DNA of 64,000 nt from the NCBI RefSeq assembly GCF_002277025.1, contig NZ_NIWD01000015.1, positions 179,968-243,967 of the forward strand. Direction: 5' to 3'. This DNA comes from Sphingopyxis sp. GW247-27LB. Its GTDB lineage: Bacteria > Pseudomonadota > Alphaproteobacteria > Sphingomonadales > Sphingomonadaceae. Positions 17,423 through 26,000 of this stretch are shown here, piece by piece; position 1 is the stretch's first letter; each line of letters begins with the position of its first letter. The translations under genes were made by a program, and so were the position numbers. The notes under the pieces are model-generated. The model ran no database searches. It was given only the letters and a program-made list of their open reading frames with translations, and was not told the DNA's origin.

Positions 17423-17440
17423 TGCCGCGGAATTGCGGCA
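17423..17440. promoter_or_regulatory. Dyad upstream of lasso precursor
   Basis: A perfect inverted repeat, TGCCGC (17423-17428), GGAATT, GCGGCA (17435-17440), lies 19 bases upstream of the precursor start codon. A TTGACC element abuts it on the minus strand (17442-17447). It could be an operator for the adjoining GntR regulator or a lux-box-like site; the sequence does not decide between them. Confidence 0.45.
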
Positions 17441-17476
17441 AGGTCAAAGCTACGCCTTTGATTTGGAATAGGAATT

Positions 17477-17493
17477 TTATAGTTTTGCTATAA
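17477..17493. promoter_or_regulatory. AT-rich dyad overlapping possible -10 of the lasso promoter
   Basis: TTATAG (17477-17482), five bases, CTATAA (17488-17493) forms a dyad in a short AT-rich stretch between the GntR stop and the lasso precursor. On the minus strand a TATAAA hexamer (17476-17481) overlaps it and could be the -10 box of the lasso A-B-C operon. No good -35 box was found at the expected distance. Confidence 0.45.
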
Positions 17494-17501
17494 CCCGAAT
17501 G

Positions 17502-18125
17502 TTATCGGAGCGGGTCGCTGCGCGGCCTCACTGCCGCAGCAATACGTCCGGCTTGCCGGGTACGCCGACGATGGAAGCTCGTGATTTTGCTGCGTAAACT
17601 TGTCCAACGGCCGAACCGGTAGTCTTCCTCCATCGCAGCCAGAGTGGCGCGCGATGCGGCGTCGATACGTAGCTCCGCCGAACGAAAAGCCCTACTTCGC
17701 TCGATAAAGTTCACGATGGCGTATCGAAGTTCGCGATTCGAAGCGCCGACGGCGATGACACCAAACAGCGAATCAATCGCCTCCGGATAAGGCTCGATCC
17801 GCTGCAGTTCGCTGAGTCCCGCCCGGAGATTCGGCGAAGGGTGCCTGCCCTTCAGCGCAAGTGCGAGTAGCATCCCACCCCATTCGTACAACTCAACAAG
17901 GTCTGCCTCAGCCAGCAAGGGCTGTCGAAAACCTTCTTGGTGCCAGCTATCGACGATGCGTTCTCCGGACAGGCGATGAAGGGCATCTCGCACCGGCGTT
18001 GCGCTCGCACCTAACGCGCGGGCCAATTGCCGCGGGTCGAGGCGCGTCCCGGGCGGATAGGCGCCGCTCATAATGCGCACCTTTAGGTCGATGTAGACCC
18101 GCTCCATCGTAGCGCCGGGGCTCAT
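17502..18125 (-). CDS. GntR-family transcriptional regulator (FadR-like)
   Basis: A 207-aa protein with a GntR winged helix at the N-terminus (VYIDLKVRIMSGAYPPGTRL, then RQLARALGASATPVRDALHRL) and a helical C-terminal part of the FadR/FCD kind, without clearly complete metal-binding His residues. Its ATG overlaps the stop of the PhyH gene by four bases, so it is co-translated with the luxI-phyH genes. The next gene downstream is the lasso precursor. Two dyad symmetries lie between its stop and that gene, which makes it the prime local candidate to control lasso production. The effector is unknown and could be a product of the PhyH-family enzyme. Confidence 0.8.
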   Translation of the reverse strand: MSPGATMERVYIDLKVRIMSGAYPPGTRLDPRQLARALGASATPVRDALHRLSGERIVDSWHQEGFRQPLLAEADLVELYEWGGMLLALALKGRHPSPNLRAGLSELQRIEPYPEAIDSLFGVIAVGASNRELRYAIVNFIERSRAFRSAELRIDAASRATLAAMEEDYRFGRWTSLRSKITSFHRRRTRQAGRIAAAVRPRSDPLR

Positions 18126-19033
18126 GCCGCCAGCGTCCCGTCCTCGCCCAACGATCGCTGCTCACCGATATAGTCAGCAAGAAGCGCCTGCTGATCTGGG
18201 CGAAGAGCATCCACGGCTGCGATCGGGTCGGGGGGATAGCCGCGGAACAGGATCGAGGGACACTGACCCTCGAAGTTGCCGAGGTTTGGGCGATGCTGGA
18301 CATAGCCGGTCAAGGCCGCCAGCTCGGGCGGAAAGTCCTTCGCGACGTCGGGTGGATAGGCGAGCCACTGGTTCTCGTAAGGTTTCAGCCAGCCGAGGCA
18401 GTAGCTGATGATGATCCCGCGCCGCGCCGCCGGGCTGCAATTGCCGCCGGCGCCGTGGAGCGTCGAACCCAGGAAGACGATAGCGTCACCCGGCATCGTC
18501 TCGGCAATGATCGGCGCTTCCGCCGGCTCCTCGACAAGCGCTTCGAGCCCATGGCTGTTCGGCCAGATGATCGTGGCGCCATTCTCCGCGGTGAAGGGCG
18601 TCAGCGGCCACATCACATTCACGAGATACTCGACCTCTCCGAGCGTCCCCTGCCACATGTCCTGATCGCGATGCGGGAACTGCGGAAGCGCTCCCGGATG
18701 CAGCTCGATCGCCTGGGCGAGATTGAGCTGAATACGCTCGCACCAGTCGCCGAGCGCGGCCTCGGCGAGGGCGAGGATCGCCGGGTTCATGACCAGCGCG
18801 CCGACGTGCGGCGAGCGGATGAGCAGGCGGCCGAAGCGCTTGGTGCGCTCGCCATAGAAGCCGCCCTCGCAAAAGGGCGTCGCGGCGTAGCGCGGATCGA
18901 GGTCGCGATCGATCGCCGCGATCAGCTCGGCGGGAACGGCTGAGCGGACGATCGCATAACCGTCTTCCTTGAGCGCCCGCATCGAGGCGGAGGGCGGCTG
19001 ATGGCTCTCTGCCGCAGCAATATTGGTACTCAT
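18122..19033 (-). CDS. Phytanoyl-CoA dioxygenase (PhyH) family protein
   Basis: A 303-aa Fe(II)/2-oxoglutarate-dependent oxygenase of the PhyH family. Iron ligands are visible as H-R-D in QFPHRDQDMW and the distal His in STLHGAGGN, followed by the 2-oxoglutarate-binding Arg in RRGIIISYC. The ATG at 19031-19033 follows AAAGGAG and is favoured over a longer opening to 19093. It lies 13 bases after luxI and overlaps the GntR gene. PhyH-family genes next to luxI/luxR recur in sphingomonads as I recall, suggesting the enzyme modifies or processes the signal or a linked metabolite. Its substrate is unknown. Confidence 0.82.
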   Translation of the reverse strand: MSTNIAAAESHQPPSASMRALKEDGYAIVRSAVPAELIAAIDRDLDPRYAATPFCEGGFYGERTKRFGRLLIRSPHVGALVMNPAILALAEAALGDWCERIQLNLAQAIELHPGALPQFPHRDQDMWQGTLGEVEYLVNVMWPLTPFTAENGATIIWPNSHGLEALVEEPAEAPIIAETMPGDAIVFLGSTLHGAGGNCSPAARRGIIISYCLGWLKPYENQWLAYPPDVAKDFPPELAALTGYVQHRPNLGNFEGQCPSILFRGYPPDPIAAVDALRPDQQALLADYIGEQRSLGEDGTLAA

Positions 19034-19046
19034 GGCCCCGCTCCTT

Positions 19047-19664
19047 TCACGCTGCATTGGCCGCGACCGGCGTCGCAGCGCTGCCCGAAACAATCCCCGC
19101 CGCCTTGAGCCTTGCGGGGGTGTCGGCGTCGATCTCGATCCGCAGCGAAGTCAGCGCGCGGCCATCGTAAATGCCGGGTTCGCCGAGCGCCGTGCAATCC
19201 CAGCCGAAGGTCCGGATCTGAGCGAACCAGTCGAGCTCGGCGACGCCGGTGTAGGAGCGGATGCCGTTAGCGAGCGCATAGTCGATCAGCCCGGCAAGAA
19301 GCGTGTCGCGAGCGATGCGGCGCTGACGCGCACCGATCCCCGGCGACAGGCAGAAGCGGGTGATCTCGAAGATATCGGGACCGGACGGCGGGATGCCGTT
19401 GACGAGGCCGGGGAAGAGACCGTCGAGAAGGGCCGGGCGCGTGGTGGGAAGGAGGCGCGCCGAGGCGAGATGCCCGCCGTCCTGATCGCCGACGATCAGA
19501 TAGGTCGCGTGGGGATCGTCGAAATGATCGATCTCGAACCGGTCGGCGAGCACCGGCAGGTCCCATTTCAGAAGATCGATGAAGACGCGCTTGCGCGCCT
19601 CGAACATCGCGCGGAGCAATTGATGCTCGTGTGCGCGGTTGGAATGGTCGATTACCGAAAGCAT
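19047..19664 (-). CDS. luxI: Acyl-homoserine-lactone synthase (LuxI family)
   Basis: A 205-aa autoinducer synthase. The conserved LuxI residues are all present at nearly the classic numbers: R24, F28 and W34 (EARKRVFIDLLKW), E44-D46-D49 (FEIDHFDD), R70 (ASARLLPT), E100 and R103 (FEITRF). The enzyme makes N-acyl-homoserine lactones from S-adenosylmethionine and an acyl-carrier protein. The ATG at 19662-19664 follows AAGGAGA; a longer opening to 19796 overlaps luxR and lacks conserved residues. It lies 91 bases after luxR in the same direction and leads the luxI-phyH-gntR unit. The acyl chain length cannot be read from the sequence. Confidence 0.93.
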   Translation of the reverse strand: MLSVIDHSNRAHEHQLLRAMFEARKRVFIDLLKWDLPVLADRFEIDHFDDPHATYLIVGDQDGGHLASARLLPTTRPALLDGLFPGLVNGIPPSGPDIFEITRFCLSPGIGARQRRIARDTLLAGLIDYALANGIRSYTGVAELDWFAQIRTFGWDCTALGEPGIYDGRALTSLRIEIDADTPARLKAAGIVSGSAATPVAANAA

Positions 19665-19755
19665 GGATGTGTCTCCTTTTCGAAAGAGACCATCCAATTG
19701 AACGGCTTTTTGCGGCTCCACCATAGCACGATCGGGGGGTGTCGACGAAAAAAGT

Positions 19756-20499
19756 TCAGCGCTTGGCGATATCCTCGTAGCTGAGGTCGCCGGCATAAAG
19801 CGCGCGCACGGTCAGCGTGATCCCGCCATTCGCGTCGTAACGCTGCCGCGCGTTGCGAAGATGCTCGCGAACCGTGTCGGGACTGAGATCGAGGATCCGA
19901 CCGACCTTCGGAGCGCTGTTCCCCTTGGCCGACAGGATCAGGCATTCGCGCTGGCGATCGGTCAGTCGCGGCCCGACCTGCGCGAGTTCGGGATTGGCGA
20001 GCAGGCGCGCGGCTTCGAAGGCCGGCCCACCGATCATTCTAGCAAAGAGCAGCGCCATATCATTGGCGGCGATCCCCGGCGTCCAGGCGAAGGACACCGA
20101 GCCATGCGCCTCGCCAGGAATGTGCGCCGGTATGGTAAGCCCGTCTCCTATTCCGTGCCGCTGCGCCTCGCTGAGAACCAGTTCGTCCTCGGGGCGTTCG
20201 CCCGAGAGCGGCTTCATGTTGCGCCAAAAGAAACCCTCGAGACTGCGGTGGCTGGCGCGATGCACGGGATCTGTGAGCCCAAGTCCGCGCTCGTCGAACC
20301 AGCGCGCCCAATCCTCGGGATAGTTGTGGACGCGAACACCCCTGTCGGGAGCCGCGAGGAAATCGACATGGTGGCTCAGCGCGAACCAGGAACAGCCCAT
20401 GCGCGCGCAGGCCTCCGCCAGCAGATCGGCCAGACCCGCCGCATCCTTCACCCGCGTGACGTCGAGCGCAAAAGCATGCGCAGCGTCCATCGTCGGCAT
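19756..20499 (-). CDS. luxR: LuxR-family acyl-homoserine-lactone receptor/regulator
   Basis: A 247-aa regulator. The autoinducer-binding domain keeps W64, D77-P78 and W92, equal to TraR W57, D70-P71 and W85; the usual Tyr61 is Phe68 here. The C-terminal LuxR helix-turn-helix reads LTDRQRECLILSAKGNSAPKVGRILDLSPDTVREHL across two helices. It binds acyl-homoserine lactone and activates or represses target promoters. It is placed first in the direction of transcription, before luxI, phyH, gntR and the lasso genes. Its own upstream region carries two AT-rich palindromes (20644-20653 and 20662-20684). Confidence 0.92.
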   Translation of the reverse strand: MPTMDAAHAFALDVTRVKDAAGLADLLAEACARMGCSWFALSHHVDFLAAPDRGVRVHNYPEDWARWFDERGLGLTDPVHRASHRSLEGFFWRNMKPLSGERPEDELVLSEAQRHGIGDGLTIPAHIPGEAHGSVSFAWTPGIAANDMALLFARMIGGPAFEAARLLANPELAQVGPRLTDRQRECLILSAKGNSAPKVGRILDLSPDTVREHLRNARQRYDANGGITLTVRALYAGDLSYEDIAKR

Positions 20500-20643
20500 T
20501 GCGACCCATGGCAGCGGACGGCAGTCGTCGCCAAGTCGGCCGACCGTCCCTGCTCCTCGTCATGGCCTGCGAGCGGTGCCCTCTCAATGGGCCGTCCCGC
20601 CGGCGACGGGTGATCGCCGCTGGTCATAGCGATCTACAATGAT

Positions 20644-20653
20644 GCAAATTTGC
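20644..20653. promoter_or_regulatory. 10-base palindrome GCAAATTTGC upstream of luxR
   Basis: A perfect 10-base AT-centred palindrome about 145 bases upstream of the luxR start. It is separated by eight bases from the 23-base palindrome. It may be part of the luxR control region or of a boundary site. Confidence 0.4.
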
Positions 20654-20661
20654 GGATGTTA

Positions 20662-20684
20662 CGAATATATTTCAAATATATTCG
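20662..20684. repeat. Perfect 23-base AT-rich palindrome
   Basis: CGAATATATTT (20662-20672), a single C, then its exact reverse complement (20674-20684). This is strikingly AT-rich in GC-rich surroundings. It sits in the 243-base gap between the mobile-element backbone (DUF2493 gene ends at 20743) and luxR. Possible roles are an operator for luxR, the extruded arm of a recombination or replication site, or a terminator for the DUF2493 transcript; no T tract supports the last. Confidence 0.6.
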
Positions 20685-20742
20685 GGAGATAGAACCAGAT
20701 TGGGGCCATTTTGCCGAAAGCCTCCGAATGCCCCGACTGCGA

Positions 20743-21675
20743 TCATCGGCCCCGCTTGCGAAAATCCCAGACGGGAAGGCCGATCTTCGCAGCCTTGTCG
20801 GCGAGATTGTCCTGAATGCCGGTGCCGGGGAAGATGATAACCCCGACCGGCAGAGCTTCGAGCATCCGGTCGTTGCGCTTGAATGGCGCGGATTTGCCAT
20901 GGCGGCTCCAGTCGGGCCGGAAGGCCACCTGCGTCACCTTGCGGGTTTCGGCCCAGCAGGCGGCGATACGCTCGGCCCCCGTTGGTGTCGCGCCATGGAG
21001 CAGGATCATGTCGGGATGGCGGTCGCGTGCGCGATCGAGAGCATCCCATATCGCCCTATGATCGTCGACATCGGCGCCGCCAGTGAACAGGATGCGCGTG
21101 CCCTCGGGAAGAAGTGCGGCCGCTTTCTGGCGCAATCGCGCGTCGAGAAAGTCGCGGCTGTCGATCATCGACGCGGTCATTGAGCGGTGCTGCGCGCGAG
21201 ATCCGGTGCGCGGCGCCCAGGCCTTGCGGCAAAGGGTCCGGAACTGGTCGGCGGCGCATTCGCGGAAGAATTCCATCGCGTCCCGGCGCTCGATGAGGGA
21301 AATTCCCTCGCGCGTCGCCCGTTCGAGCTCGACCGAGCGGATCTCGCTGCCGTCCTGCTCGCGCTGAAGTCGGCGCTGCGCCTGTTCATTGTCGTCGAGC
21401 TGCCGCTCGACCCGCTCGCCGGCGCGGTGGAAGATGTTGACGAGATTCCAGAGCAGGTCCTCGAGGTCGGGTTCGATACGGGTTTCGACGAGGCATCCCG
21501 CAAGCGCCTCGAACATGTCGGCAACCGCGCCGCCGGCGAGATGGGCGTCGGGGAGCGGCCGCGGATCGGGCTCGTCCTCGAAGGGCCTGTGGCCGAAGAG
21601 CTGCATCTCCTGGAGCAGATAGGCCGTCGTCCCGGGTTCTGCAGGGTGGTCGTGAGGGGCGGTATCGTCGCGCAT
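20743..21675 (-). CDS. DUF2493 (YspA-like SLOG) domain protein
   Basis: A 310-aa protein. The C-terminal 130 residues form a DUF2493 domain of the SLOG superfamily (RILFTGGADVDDHRAIW, HGATPTGAERIAACWAE, and FPGTGIQDNLADKAAKIGLPVW). The N-terminal half is helical, with a Glu/Arg-rich coiled-coil-like segment. DUF2493 proteins are staples of alphaproteobacterial plasmids and integrative elements and lie near Toprim, strawberry-notch and ParB genes, as here. SLOG domains bind nucleotides or nucleotide-derived ligands; the precise job is unknown. Confidence 0.85.
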   Translation of the reverse strand: MRDDTAPHDHPAEPGTTAYLLQEMQLFGHRPFEDEPDPRPLPDAHLAGGAVADMFEALAGCLVETRIEPDLEDLLWNLVNIFHRAGERVERQLDDNEQAQRRLQREQDGSEIRSVELERATREGISLIERRDAMEFFRECAADQFRTLCRKAWAPRTGSRAQHRSMTASMIDSRDFLDARLRQKAAALLPEGTRILFTGGADVDDHRAIWDALDRARDRHPDMILLHGATPTGAERIAACWAETRKVTQVAFRPDWSRHGKSAPFKRNDRMLEALPVGVIIFPGTGIQDNLADKAAKIGLPVWDFRKRGR

Positions 21676-21788
21676 CTTGGATCTCCGTCTGTGCCAGCCG
21701 CGCCTCGTGCGGCCTTCGCGGCGACGGAGAGCGGCATGCGGGGCGGGGCTGCATCGCGGCGCGCCGCGACCGTAGCGAAGCGGAGGAT

Positions 21789-21864
21789 GGCGGGTGCGCG
21801 GCTATTTTGCTTCGCGATGCAAAGGGGCCGGCAGGCCCCGGCGGAAAATAGCCGCGCACCCGCC
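21789..21864. repeat. 20-base inverted repeat with nested hairpin
   Basis: The 20 bases at 21789-21808 (GGCGGGTGCGCGGCTATTTT) are exactly complementary to 21845-21864. A second hairpin, GGGGCC (21824-21829) and GGCCCC (21834-21839), sits inside the loop. The structure fills the middle of a 310-base gap (21676-21985) without a gene, between DUF2493 and the Toprim gene. It could be a structured RNA, a strong terminator for the Toprim transcript, or a transfer or replication element of the mobile backbone. Confidence 0.75.
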
Positions 21865-21985
21865 GTTGCTGCCCCGCGCTGCCTGCCGCAGTCGCCCTCT
21901 CAAGAAGGCCGGGCGCGCGCCGCGCCAGTGGAAGGCCAACGCGGCCTCATGCTGCCACCCGCCCGTTCCGGCAAACCCGGCGCGA

Positions 21986-23017
21986 TCAGAGATGCGTCAG
22001 GCGGTCCGCACTCACCAGCTGCCTGCGAAGGCTGGCGGCCAACGCGCTCCGCCCGAGGGTCTGGAGATCACCGTTGAAGTCGCCGTGCTGCGGCTCCAGC
22101 GGACAAACCTCGATTCCGCGTTCCAACGCGCGTTCCCGGAGCGTCGCCAGCGCGATCACGCCCGCCGGATCGTCGTCGCATGCAACGTAAAGGCGTCTGA
22201 GTGCAGCCGGAAACGCGATTGCGGCAAGGTGGGCTCCGGAAAGCCCCGCGATCATCGGCAACCGCGGCATGATCTGGCGTAGCGACAATATGGTCTCGAT
22301 GCCTTCGCCGGCCGCCATGACGGGACCCGCCGCCCCGAAGCGCACGCCATTTCCGAGAAGGTGGCCCATGGCGCGCCGGGGAAAGGCGACCGGTGCCTTG
22401 TCCATCGCCTCGGGATCGAGCCACGTCCGATGCACGCCCGTGATTGCTCCGGCCAGATCAGTCACCGCGGCAATCATGGCTGGCCACGCCGGACGGCCGC
22501 CCGGCGCATCATCGTCGGACGGCCGATAAAAGCAGTGCGGATGAAATCGCAAGGGGTCGCTCGGCAGCACGTCGATGATAGACCGTCCGGCGAGGTAGAA
22601 GCTCGCGATGCTCCCCCCAAGCGCCTTCGATGCCGCCCAGAGCCTGCGTGCCGATTCCGGCGAGCCGGTCGGAGCCTTTGCCGGTGCAGGATTTCGGGGA
22701 GCGTCCGGCGGCGGCGGCAGGCTGAGAAAGTGACGCGCCTCCTCGAGCGTTTCGCGGAAACTGGAATGGCCGCAGCTTGCCGCGATGATGTCGAGCAGAT
22801 CGCCATGATCTCCACTCGCGGCATCGGTCCATTTGCCCGGCGCACCGCCGTCGCCGCTCGCCGCAAGCCGGACGTAAAGGCTGCGCCCGGGCGTGTTACG
22901 GATATCGCCGACCATCCAATAATGGCCCTCGCGGCGTCCGCGTGAGAGGTAGCGGCGACACACCGCCTCGGCATTTTCCCCGAGACGGCGCGATATGTCG
23001 GATGCTGGACTGGACAT
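21986..23017 (-). CDS. Toprim-domain primase-like protein
   Basis: A 343-aa protein. The N-terminal part (about 25-100) resembles plasmid primase zinc-less regions (HYWMVGDIRNTPGRSLYVRL). The C-terminal Toprim domain shows the catalytic Glu in AAGEGIETILSLRQ and the DxD of RRLYVACDDDPAG. Such proteins are encoded beside strawberry-notch helicases on alphaproteobacterial mobile elements and probably act in replication or in processing DNA during transfer. The ATG at 23015-23017 is chosen; it lies 12 bases after the helicase stop and follows GGAG. The longer opening to 23137 overlaps the helicase gene. Confidence 0.82.
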   Translation of the reverse strand: MSSPASDISRRLGENAEAVCRRYLSRGRREGHYWMVGDIRNTPGRSLYVRLAASGDGGAPGKWTDAASGDHGDLLDIIAASCGHSSFRETLEEARHFLSLPPPPDAPRNPAPAKAPTGSPESARRLWAASKALGGSIASFYLAGRSIIDVLPSDPLRFHPHCFYRPSDDDAPGGRPAWPAMIAAVTDLAGAITGVHRTWLDPEAMDKAPVAFPRRAMGHLLGNGVRFGAAGPVMAAGEGIETILSLRQIMPRLPMIAGLSGAHLAAIAFPAALRRLYVACDDDPAGVIALATLRERALERGIEVCPLEPQHGDFNGDLQTLGRSALAASLRRQLVSADRLTHL

Positions 23018-23028
23018 AAGGGGCTCCT

Positions 23029-26000
23029 TCAGGCGGCCTTGCGATCCTGAACCCGAACGATCGGAAAGCGATCGACGAGCGCAGTGAACACATCGGCGCC
23101 AGCAGCCCCTGCCGGCACGTAGAGCTTCAGTTTCCACGAGACGATCTCGGAGATCAAGCCCATTGCTTTCAGGCGCTCGACGCCGAGATCGTTGAAGCCG
23201 ACAAGCTCGACACGCCAGTCATTCATCGCGCGAACCCGCCGCAAGCTTTGCCCTTCGGCGAGCGCAAGTATGACCTCACCCGTCTGCACCATGCGCCAGG
23301 CATCGGCGACGGGCAACTTCGCCGGCGCTTCCCCGGTCACAGAAGCCGCCCATCCCTGCGAAACCTTGCGCCCGATGACCCGCTCGCCGGCGATAGTTTG
23401 CAGGCGATAGACACGCGTCGACTCCTTCGGCAGCCGCTTCCAGATCGGCAGGAGCAGACCTGCGACGATATGCAGCGTCGAGAGTTCAAATTCCGGGAGC
23501 TCGGCGAGCTCGGCGCTCCAGGCCGCGCCAAAGGTGCCTGCATCGACCGGTCGCCAGTGCGAATGCTCGAAGTCCTCGGCGAGCATTTTCATCTTCTCGA
23601 GGGGTCGCTGCAGCCCGACCCGCCGATGGACGCGGCCGTCGTCGTCGACGAGGCTGCGGGCCCGGACCTTCACCGCGGCCCGCCCCGAGCGCGCGTTGAC
23701 GACGAGCTCGCCGCCCCAGCCCGAGACGATGCCCAACGCATCCTCGATCGACAGAGGTGCGACGCGGTCCTTGCGCTCGATCGTGAGGAGCTGCGTCACC
23801 GCGCCGGTGCCGGGATGCGCATAGATGGTCTCGCGCGCGGTCACCGTGAAGCTCTCGGCGCGCAGGGTCTCGAGCCCCATTTCATAGGTGCCCGCCGCGA
23901 TCGCGCCTTCGATGCGGGTCGCGAGCAGGCCCTCGAAGGTTTCGAAAAGGATGTTCTGCAGATCGATCGTCAGCGCGAGCATCCGGTTGAGGAAGGTCGT
24001 GATCGGCGGCAGCTCGTCCTTCAGACCTCCGTCGTCGAGGAGCGAGAGTCCCGTGGCCGCCTCGAAGGTGAGCAGCGAGCAGTCCTCGACCTTGCCGTCA
24101 GCGAGGAGCTGATAGAGCTGGCGGAGCGCATCGCGCGCATAGAAGGACTCCAGATTGTCCTGCGGCCGAAACATGTTCTGACCGCCGGTCTGCCGCTGGC
24201 CGCGGGTGATCGCACCCAGCGTGTCGAGGCGCCGCGCAATGGTAGAGATGAAGCGCTTCTGCGCCTTCACGTCGGTCGAGACGGGCCGGAAGAGCGGCGG
24301 CTGCTTCTGGTTCGTGCGATTGGTGCGCCCGAAGCCCTGGATCGCGGTGTCGGCCTTCCAGCCGGGCTCGAGCAAATAGTGGATTCGGCGGCGCTGGTTC
24401 TTCACCTCGAGATCGGCATGATAGGATCGCCCCGTCCCGCCCGCTTCCGAGAAGATGAGGATGCGCTTCTCGTCGTCCATGAAGGCGTGGGTCTCGCCAA
24501 GATTGGCGCTGCCGGGCCGGTTCTGGACGGCGAAGCGAACCGCGCCATCGTCGCCGCCGACTGGAATGATCCTCCGCGAACGCCCGGTGACCTCGGCCAC
24601 CGCATCCGCGCCGAAATGCTGGACGATCTGGTCGAGCGCCCCCGGCACCGGGGGCAGCGCGGCGAGTTTTTCGATCAGCGCATCGCGGTGGCGCGCCGCC
24701 TCGCGGTTGACGACGGGATTTCCCTCACCGTCGAACACAGGACGTGACGAGAGATTGCCCTCGCTGTCGGTGCACGGTTCATAGAGCTGGACCGGGAAGC
24801 TGTGCGCGAGATAGTCGAGGACATATTCGCGCGGCGTGATGTCGACCGACACGTCGCCCCATTCCTCGGTCGGAATTTCGGCGAGCCGCCGCTCCTGCAG
24901 CGCCTCACCGGTCGAGACGATCTGCACCACCGCCGCATGCCCCGCTTCAAGATCCTTACCGATGCTCGCGATCGTCGCCGGCGTCTGCATCGCCGTGATC
25001 AGATGATTGAAGAAACGCTGCTTGGTGCTCTCGAACGCCGAGCGCGCCGCGGACTTCGCCTGCGCATTGAGGGTGCCGTGGAGCGAGCTGGTGACCCCGG
25101 CCGCTTCCATCGCCGCGTCGAGATTGTTGTGGATGACCTGAAAAGCACCGGCATAGCTGTCGTAGATTCGCCGCTGCTCTTGCGTAAGCGCATGTTCGAG
25201 CAGCTCATATTCGACGCCATCGAACGACAGCGATCGCGCGGCGTAGAGCCCGAGCGCCTTCAGATCGCGCGCGAGCACCTCCATCGCCGCGACGCCGCCG
25301 TCCTCGATCGCGGCGACAAATTCGCTCCGCGTCGCGAAAGGGAAATCACTGCCGCCCCAGAGACCGAGCCGCTGCGCATAAGCGAGGTTCTGTACGGTCG
25401 TCGCGCCGGTTGCCGACACATAGACGATGCGGGCATCGGGCAGCGCGTGCTGCAGCCGGAGTCCCGCGCGCCCTTGCTGCGACGGCTTTTGCTCGCCGCG
25501 ATCGCCCTTGCCGCCGGCGGCGTTCGCCATCGCATGCGCCTCGTCGAAGATGATGACCCCGTCGAAGTCGGCGCCGAGCCACTCGACGATCTGGTCGACC
25601 CGGCTCGCCTTGCCCTCGCGTCCCTGGCTGCGCAGGGTCGCGTAGGTCGTAAACAAGATGCCCTCGGCCAGCTTGATCGGACTTCCCTGCCGGTAGCGCG
25701 ACAGCGGCGTGACGAGCAATCGTTCCTGCCCAAGCGCCGACCAGTCGCGCTGCGCATCCTCGAGCAGCCGGTCCGAAATCGACAGCCAGACCGCACGCTT
25801 CCGGCCCTTCAGCATATTGTCGAGGATGATGCCGGCGACCTGTCGGCCCTTGCCGGCGCCGGTGCCGTCGCCGAGAAACCAGCCGCGGCGAAAACGAACG
25901 GCATTGTCATTGTCGTCGCTCGCCGCGGTCACCATGTCCCACGTCTCGTCGACGGTCCATGCACCCGACAGATGCCCGGCATGGGCCTCACCGGCATAAA

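Noticed and set aside
19665-19755. lux box between luxR and luxI
   Set aside because: Only a weak CACC...GGTG symmetry was seen around 19722-19744; it does not match a 20-base lux-type repeat well enough to report.
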